In this document: positions 35,419 through 40,547 of the stretch, in pieces | Layout of the letters: each line of letters starts with the position of its first letter | Numbering within the stretch: the first letter of the stretch is position 1 | Source: Bacteroidales bacterium | GTDB lineage: Bacteria > Bacteroidota > Bacteroidia > Bacteroidales > JAFGUD01 | Reading direction: 5' to 3' | Assembly (NCBI GenBank): GCA_016938685.1 | Contig: JAFGUD010000362.1 | Span: forward strand, 1-40,547 | Length of the DNA: 40,547 nucleotides | Notes under the pieces: model-generated | The model's input: only the letters and a program-made list of their open reading frames with translations | Databases searched by the model: none | Told to the model about the DNA's origin: nothing | Made by a program: the position numbers and the translations under genes

Positions 35419-35450
35419 TTACAAAAGTAAAGATTATTTTACAAATGTAA
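35419..35450 (-). promoter_or_regulatory. M1 peptidase/channel promoter region with paired dyads
   Basis: Two -7 candidates are on the minus strand, TACTTTTG (35422-35429) and TACATTTG (35442-35449). Each sits inside a TTAC-N4-GTAA dyad (35419-35430 and 35439-35450), 20 bp apart. The second dyad fits TACAnnTGTA, the operator pattern of CopY/BlaI/MecI-type repressors. No -33 TTG is at the standard distance. Confidence 0.4.
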
Positions 35451-35475
35451 ATGGAAATTGTTTGAAATGTTTTTA

Positions 35476-35528
35476 CAAAAATAAACATTTAAAATTATAA
35501 TGTTTGTTTTTGTGTTACAATTGTAACA
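35476..35528. repeat. Inverted repeat followed by a 16-bp palindrome
   Basis: A 14-nt arm (35476-35489) pairs with 35499-35512 with one mismatch. It is followed at once by a perfect palindrome TGTTACAATTGTAACA (35513-35528), which also contains TACAnnTGTA. It lies about 100-150 nt upstream of the M1 peptidase start codon. Confidence 0.6.
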
Positions 35529-36295
35529 AAGCCCTATATTAGCTGTGTTTAGAAGGTAATAGATTGGAAATTGGTTTTATAAAAGTATTTCGACCAAAAA
35601 AACTATATTTTAAATTCAAATTTAAGATTGTTCTGGATAAAGGAGAGTTTATCAATTTGATGTTTTTTTCGAGTTCTTGAAAAATTTAAAATGTATTTAA
35701 TGAATTTTTACTTTTTTCATTTTTTTTAAAAACTTAATAAAATATTTTGTGTTTGATTTTTTTGTGAACTATTTTTCTATTTATTAGCCATTTGACTAAA
35801 TTTTAGGTTCATGAGAAATCTCTCCAATCTGTTTAATAATGTAGGGTTTGTGGCTTTTTTTGTCTTTCTCAAGTCTTTTATTTTTTAAAAAAATCATAAA
35901 CTTTAACAAAAGCTTGCATAAAAGTAAAAAAAAATGCACTTAATTTTTTGTTTAGAAAAAAAAGATAGTGGGGTAGGGGTTTAGGACGCTTTTTTGCAAG
36001 TTTTGGCAAACTATTTCTTTCTAAGTTTGTTTGACTTATTTTTTATACAAAGTATAAAAATGTCATTCGCATACAAAAAAACGTTGTTTGCCACATTTAT
36101 TCGGATGGTGTTTTTTTTTTTTTCTTTCTTTGGCGAAATTAATTATTTTTTACTTTTTTTAATAAAGTTTAAAACAAATTTTGCACTTATTAAAGCAAAT
36201 ACAATAATTACATATTATCATGGTTGCATTGTTGTATAAACTGGCAAAAAAACACTTGAAAAACATATTTAAATAAACTAAATGAATAACATGTT
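35529..36295. other. Long AT-rich intergenic region
   Basis: I see no credible gene in this 767-nt stretch. It has many A and T tracts, a run of 13 T near 36111-36123, and a perfect inverted repeat TTTTTATAC-AAA-GTATAAAAA (36040-36060) that could be an operator or weak hairpin. The short TTG-started frame at 35994-36239 is hydrophobic but low in complexity and looks spurious. The region may hold distant control sequences for the LamG genes on the right. Confidence 0.6.
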
Positions 36296-36610
36296 ATGGA
36301 AAAAAAATCTCTACTCCTAACAATAACATTTTTGTTATTTTCTCTTGGATTACAAGCCCAACCCTCTGGTTATGTTCTTGATTTTGATGGGGCTAATGAT
36401 TATGTTAGTACGCCTCGTTCAATTTCTTCGGATTTTACTATTGAATATTGGATTAAAACAACACAAGTTGGTGCAAGTGGTGTTAATTGGTATAATGGAA
36501 ATGGAATTGTTGACGCCGAAGTAGGTGGAGTTACTAATGATTTGATGAAGTCGGCAAATGGATTCTACGGTTTTTTAAATCAAAATAAAAAAAATACAAT
36601 CAACTATTAA
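36296..36610 (+). pseudogene. Truncated secreted LamG-domain protein
   Basis: This 104-aa frame has a signal peptide (LLFSLGLQAQ) and a typical LamG/concanavalin A-like start: YVLDFDGANDYVSTPRS, DFTIEYWIKT, then GIVDAEVGGVTND. After that point LamG domains continue for more than 100 further residues with the binding strands, but here the match breaks off and 22 unrelated residues lead to the stop. It therefore looks like the 5' end of a larger gene whose remainder was lost by deletion or recombination near 36540. The next gene starts 10 nt later and carries complete LamG units of the same kind. A short functional peptide cannot be excluded. Confidence 0.6.
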
Positions 36611-36620
36611 ATATATAAAT

Positions 36621-39600
36621 ATGAAAGCAAAAATTCTACTTTTTACGGTTTTTATTGTTTTTCTGACATATAATCTATTCTCACAAGGACCGGGTTTTCA
36701 GTGGCAATATTACAGAGATATTTCACTCACATCAACTACTCCTTCTTCTGATTTTCAGATAAAAATAACATTATCTGCAGGTCAATACACTAATATGATG
36801 GCAAATGGTGAAGATTTAAGGTTTTATGATGAGTTTAATAACAAATGTGATTACTGGATTGAAACATGGAATACGGGCGGAACATCATACATTTGGGTTG
36901 AAGTGGCTACAGCAGGTACTGATTTATTGCAAATGTATTACGGAAATTCCGGAGCATCAGCTGAGAGTGATGGTGATGCAACATTTATTTTCTTTGATGA
37001 TTTTCCGGGCTCAGGTATTGATGCAGCAAAGTGGGATACCAAAATAGGCTCAACAGGAGCTGTTACTGTTTCTGGTGGTGCGGTTACAATTAACAGTGGC
37101 TCAATTGACGGAGAAGGCTCTCAAATTATTGCAAAAACTGGTTTTGATTATTCAACCGGAACAATTATTGAAACAATTATTGGGGCAGGTGGAACTGCTA
37201 ATTCTACTGAATGCGGAACCAGAGGTTCATTCTGTGGTGCAACTTCTTTAAGCGGAACCAGCACTTTCTTTACCGTTGATGAACCTGATAATTCTCAGTA
37301 TGCATGCTGGTCTATCGGAAGAGATGGATACATCGGGACAGCCGCCATACATAGAAATTCAGGCGGTGCAATTGATGCCCTTAGAACCGGAGATTATAAT
37401 GCAAATGACCTTGCTGCTGTTGCAATAGAAAATGGAAGAGTTCAATATTTTATAAATAATGTTTCTCAAACAATTAATACTACTAACACTCCTGCAACAA
37501 CTCTCTATCCTGTAATTAATTATATGAGAAATGGATGCCATCCGGCAGGAAACAGAACTATTCTTCTAAATCAAATTAGAGTTAGAAAATTTTTAAATAC
37601 TTACTCAACCAATGTTGTGGTCGGTGCTGAAACTAAAAATTCTAAGCCTATAGGTAACGGCATATATACAGACGGTGTAAACGACTACGTCAGAATACCA
37701 AACGCATATTATACATTCACAAACCAAATAACAGTCGAAGCATGGGTTTATTTTAATAACGACAACTGCTGGATGGGGCAATCCATAGCCGATGTAGATA
37801 ACATGGCTTCTAATGTATGGATTTGGCATGACAATGGATCCAACGGATTAACATGGTATGTTAATGATAATGGAACATGGAGAAATATTTCTTATACTCC
37901 AACTCTTGGTTGGCACCATGTTGCAACTGTTGCAAATGCATCTGGTTTATACATTTATATAGATGGTGTTTTGGTGCAATCCGGTGCCGGTATTTCATCT
38001 GGTATTAGAAATGTATCCGGTTCTGTGATTGATATTGGTAAAGATTCACGATTTCCAACCGGAGTTAACCGTGAATCAAGTGCTATTTACGATGAAGTTC
38101 GTATATGGAACACTGCCCGTTCACAAGTTGACATTCAATCAACTATGAACACAATGCTTAATGGTGATGAAATCGGTTTAGTTGGTTATTACAGAATGGA
38201 TCAGGGTATTGCAGGTGGCGATAATACCGGATTAGTTAACGAAGTTATTGACAACACAGGAAACTGTCGCAAAGGTACAATGTACAACTTTGCAAGAAAC
38301 GGAGCAACTTCAAACTGGGTTAGCACAGCAAATGATGAAGCCCCAATACCGACAACTTATGCTGCTACTTCTATTCAAGGAACAGAAGCTCAATTAAACG
38401 GCGAAATTTTATCAATCGGAGGGTCTAATGTTACAACTCGCGGTTTCTGTTATTCAACTTCTGATTGCCCAACAATTAATGATGATTTAGTTAACGAAGC
38501 AGGTACTTTTGCCGCAGGAACATACAATTTATCAGCAACAGGTCTTTCATCCGGCACAACATACTATTATCGTTCTTATGCAACAAATTCACAAGGTACA
38601 AGCTATGGCGAAGTGCAATCTTTTGCGACTACGGCATATACACCTTTGGGAAATGCTCTTGATTTTGATGGGACTAATGATGCTGTTTCAATAGCAGATA
38701 ATGCTACATTAGATATAACTAATCAATACACCTTTGAGACTTGGGTTTATATCGACAGTTATCAATATGGTACTTTAATTACAAAATTTGAAGATGATGG
38801 AAACAATAGAGGTTGGATGATAAATTTTGGTGAATTAGGAGACAATTCAAGATTATATGTGGTTCATTCTCAATTAGGAACATGGACTAATGCAATCCAA
38901 TGGAATACCGGATTTTCTGCTGCTCTAAATACATGGTACCATATTGCAGTAGTATATGATGGGACTCTCGGATCAGGAAATATCAAGTTATATGTTAATG
39001 GTAGTTTTTTTAGTCAAACTAATTGGGCATATTCGACAACTCCAAATGCAGCAAACGTTCTTATTGGCGGATATGATGGTTCTGGAAACGGTTTAAATGC
39101 CGGACCTAACAGTAGATTATTCAATGGAAAAATGGACGAAGTCAGACTTTGGAACATTCCTTTAACAGAAGCTGATATTCAAAATAATATGTATGATTAT
39201 CTCAATGGAAATGAAGCCGGATTGATTGCATACTACCGTTTTGATCAAGGTGTTGCCGATGGTAACAATACAACACTTGTAAACGAAGTAATTGATTATT
39301 CAGGCAACTGTAACAAAGGTACTTTAACCAATTTTGCAAGAACTGGAGCAACTTCAAACTGGGTTCACCCCGGAAATCCCGAAGCTCCAATACCTACAAC
39401 TTACACAGCAAGTTTAATTGCTTCAACTTCTGCTCAATTAAATGGTGAAATTTTTGCAATTGGTGAAACAGACGTAACAGAACGAGGTTTCTGTTATTCA
39501 ACTTCTGATTGCCCAACTATTGATGATGATTTGGTAAATGAAACAGGAACTTACGCTGCCGGAACATATAATTTATCCGCATCCGGACTAAATCCCGGAG

Positions 39601-40547
39601 TAACATATTATTATCGTTCTTATGCTACTAATGCACAAGGAACAAGTTATGGAGAAGTACAATCATTTACTACATCTTTTGTTCCGCTTGGAAATGCTCT
39701 TGATTTTGATGGAACTGATGATTATATTGAAATGTCAAGCTCTTTAATTGCTCCAACACAAACACAATCTGTTACAATAGAAGCTTGGGTTTACCCAAAA
39801 GCATATAACTGTTATGTTATGTCAAAATATCTTAATCTAAATGCAGCTCAATCAAATTATTTTGTGATGATTAACGGTGGTGGAAATATATATGTAACTG
39901 CTGACGGCTCAAACACTTTAACATCAACAACCTCAATTCCGTTAAATCAATGGTCTCATATTGCTGTTGTTTTTCAAGATGGTGCTAACAATACGAAATT
40001 CTATATAAACGGCGTTTTAGATGCTACTTCTGGCGACCTTAATTATAACACAATTAATGGATCTTCTACATACCGAATAGGAATTATTAATAACTCAGTC
40101 GGTGGATGGCTAAATGGTCAAATTGATGAAGTAAGAATATGGGACGATGTAAGAACTGAAACAGAAATTCAAAACAATCTGTATAGTTACCTTGTTGGAA
40201 ATGAAAGTGGCCTTGTTGCTTACTATCGTTTCGATCAAGGTGATATTGCAGCTGATAATACCGGACTCGTCAATGAATTAATTGACTATTCAGGAAACTG
40301 TAACAAAGGAACACTTAATAACTTTACAAGAAATGGAGCAACTTCAAATTGGGTACATCCCGGAAATCCTGAAGCACCAATTCCTTCAACTTCTGCTGCT
40401 ACATCAATTGCTTCAACTTCTGCTCAACTTAACGGAGAAATATTTGCAATCGGTGAAACTGATGTTACAACTCGTGGTTTCTGTTATTCTACGTCTGATT
40501 GTCCTACAATTGACGATGATTTGGTCAACGAAACTGGAACCTATGCT
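36621..40547 (+). CDS. Giant secreted repeat protein: DUF2341 + LamG/FN3-like units (partial, runs off window)
   Basis: An uninterrupted frame of 1309 codons starts with a signal peptide (MKAKILLFTVFIVFLTYNLFSQ) and reaches the window end without a stop. Residues about 25-125 match DUF2341 (FQWQYYRDISLT, LRFYDEFNN, MYYGNSGAS, FFDDFPGSG), followed by a beta-sandwich to about 344. Three units follow, each a LamG-like domain (from 37653, 38649 and 39690; PLGNALDFDG, EVRIWN, YYRFDQG) and an FN3-like domain (from 38337, 39381 and 40371; RGFCYSTSDCPTI, TYYYRSYATN). The last FN3-like domain is cut. Periods are 332 and 347 codons. Such proteins are surface adhesins or glycan binders, often with a T9SS domain at the end, which is not visible here. 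Confidence 0.9.
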   Translation, partial: MKAKILLFTVFIVFLTYNLFSQGPGFQWQYYRDISLTSTTPSSDFQIKITLSAGQYTNMMANGEDLRFYDEFNNKCDYWIETWNTGGTSYIWVEVATAGTDLLQMYYGNSGASAESDGDATFIFFDDFPGSGIDAAKWDTKIGSTGAVTVSGGAVTINSGSIDGEGSQIIAKTGFDYSTGTIIETIIGAGGTANSTECGTRGSFCGATSLSGTSTFFTVDEPDNSQYACWSIGRDGYIGTAAIHRNSGGAIDALRTGDYNANDLAAVAIENGRVQYFINNVSQTINTTNTPATTLYPVINYMRNGCHPAGNRTILLNQIRVRKFLNTYSTNVVVGAETKNSKPIGNGIYTDGVNDYVRIPNAYYTFTNQITVEAWVYFNNDNCWMGQSIADVDNMASNVWIWHDNGSNGLTWYVNDNGTWRNISYTPTLGWHHVATVANASGLYIYIDGVLVQSGAGISSGIRNVSGSVIDIGKDSRFPTGVNRESSAIYDEVRIWNTARSQVDIQSTMNTMLNGDEIGLVGYYRMDQGIAGGDNTGLVNEVIDNTGNCRKGTMYNFARNGATSNWVSTANDEAPIPTTYAATSIQGTEAQLNGEILSIGGSNVTTRGFCYSTSDCPTINDDLVNEAGTFAAGTYNLSATGLSSGTTYYYRSYATNSQGTSYGEVQSFATTAYTPLGNALDFDGTNDAVSIADNATLDITNQYTFETWVYIDSYQYGTLITKFEDDGNNRGWMINFGELGDNSRLYVVHSQLGTWTNAIQWNTGFSAALNTWYHIAVVYDGTLGSGNIKLYVNGSFFSQTNWAYSTTPNAANVLIGGYDGSGNGLNAGPNSRLFNGKMDEVRLWNIPLTEADIQNNMYDYLNGNEAGLIAYYRFDQGVADGNNTTLVNEVIDYSGNCNKGTLTNFARTGATSNWVHPGNPEAPIPTTYTASLIASTSAQLNGEIFAIGETDVTERGFCYSTSDCPTIDDDLVNETGTYAAGTYNLSASGLNPGVTYYYRSYATNAQGTSYGEVQSFTTSFVPLGNALDFDGTDDYIEMSSSLIAPTQTQSVTIEAWVYPKAYNCYVMSKYLNLNAAQSNYFVMINGGGNIYVTADGSNTLTSTTSIPLNQWSHIAVVFQDGANNTKFYINGVLDATSGDLNYNTINGSSTYRIGIINNSVGGWLNGQIDEVRIWDDVRTETEIQNNLYSYLVGNESGLVAYYRFDQGDIAADNTGLVNELIDYSGNCNKGTLNNFTRNGATSNWVHPGNPEAPIPSTSAATSIASTSAQLNGEIFAIGETDVTTRGFCYSTSDCPTIDDDLVNETGTYA
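37653..40547 (+). repeat. Three long intragenic LamG + FN3-like repeats
   Basis: Unit 1 is 37653-38648, unit 2 is 38649-39689 and unit 3 is 39690 to the window end. The junctions repeat a CNKGTL(T/N)NF-ATSNWVHPGNPEAPIP block. Units 1 and 2 share long runs of identical DNA in the FN3-like part (for example around 38445 and 39485), while unit 3 differs at many third positions but keeps the protein, so the units have been kept by selection and partly homogenised. Confidence 0.85.

Noticed and set aside
35968..35992. G-rich patch (GGGGTAGGGG) considered as a quadruplex
   Set aside because: Only two runs of four G are present; at least four runs are needed for a standard G-quadruplex.
35994..36239. 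81-codon hydrophobic frame on the plus strand
   Set aside because: TTG start, built mostly of Phe, Leu, Ile and Lys from T-rich DNA, with no promoter, no motif and a homopolymer of 13 T inside; typical of chance frames in AT-rich DNA.
36826..37047. Short frames inside the giant LamG gene
   Set aside because: They are out of frame with the 1309-codon gene, which has clear domain content across the same DNA.
37653..40547. Regular repeats considered as a CRISPR array or tandem mobile element
   Set aside because: The period is about 1 kb, the repeats are in one reading frame and keep protein domains, and no short direct repeats with spacers occur.

Overview
The window is a chromosomal stretch from a low-GC member of the Bacteroidota, probably Bacteroidales/Marinilabiliales-like. 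The evidence is an M1 peptidase with a type IX secretion C-terminal sorting domain, a DUF5916 outer-membrane protein, a TonB energy transducer, many Gln-ended signal peptides and lipoboxes, weak Shine-Dalgarno signals, and promoters of the Bacteroidota type (TTG, 17-23 nt, TAnnTTTG) at several gene starts. I see no tRNA, rRNA, insertion sequence or CRISPR array. Most of the window is ordinary core genome. The accessory-looking parts are the SiaB/SiaC/SrfB block and the right-hand LamG repeat gene.

Layout. 0.1-4.1 kb (minus): a PAS-rich hybrid-less histidine kinase, then a small biotin carrier protein and the carboxyltransferase subunit of an acyl-CoA carboxylase or decarboxylase. 4.2-5.1 kb (plus): a polyisoprenyl-type GT2 glycosyltransferase that ends in a bidirectional terminator facing a lipoprotein gene. 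6.1-15.0 kb (minus): comEC-def, cheR, then a 392-aa Ig-repeat protein, kdsC and an M1 peptidase, then an SGNH hydrolase. 15.2-18.7 kb (plus): a DUF5916 protein and miaA. 18.7-22.9 kb (minus): a tandem universal stress protein, tonB and a GH2 lipoprotein that seems to lack both catalytic glutamates. 22.9-23.5 kb (plus): a membrane zinc-ribbon protein.

23.6-28.2 kb (minus): the most unusual block. A tandemly duplicated SiaB-type kinase is followed after 1 nt by its SiaC-type substrate, and then by a 997-aa SrfB-family actin/Hsp70-fold ATPase. This suggests a phosphorylation switch linked to an actin-like ATPase. Just upstream, at about 28.35-28.45 kb, a promoter and a strong terminator on the plus strand frame a roughly 60-nt interval without an ORF, a candidate small RNA.

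28.5-35.4 kb: tgt, an AlaX-like editing protein, a YjjG-type HAD phosphatase, a coiled-coil lipoprotein, yjbQ (plus), and a translationally coupled pair of a T9SS-secreted M1 peptidase and a TrkA-type potassium channel. Above this pair are three TTACA/TGTAA-like dyads.

35.4-36.3 kb is a long, very AT-rich gap. From 36.3 kb to the end lie a truncated LamG gene and then a very large open gene (at least 1309 codons, running off the window) made of DUF2341 and repeating LamG + FN3-like units, a probable surface or adhesive protein.
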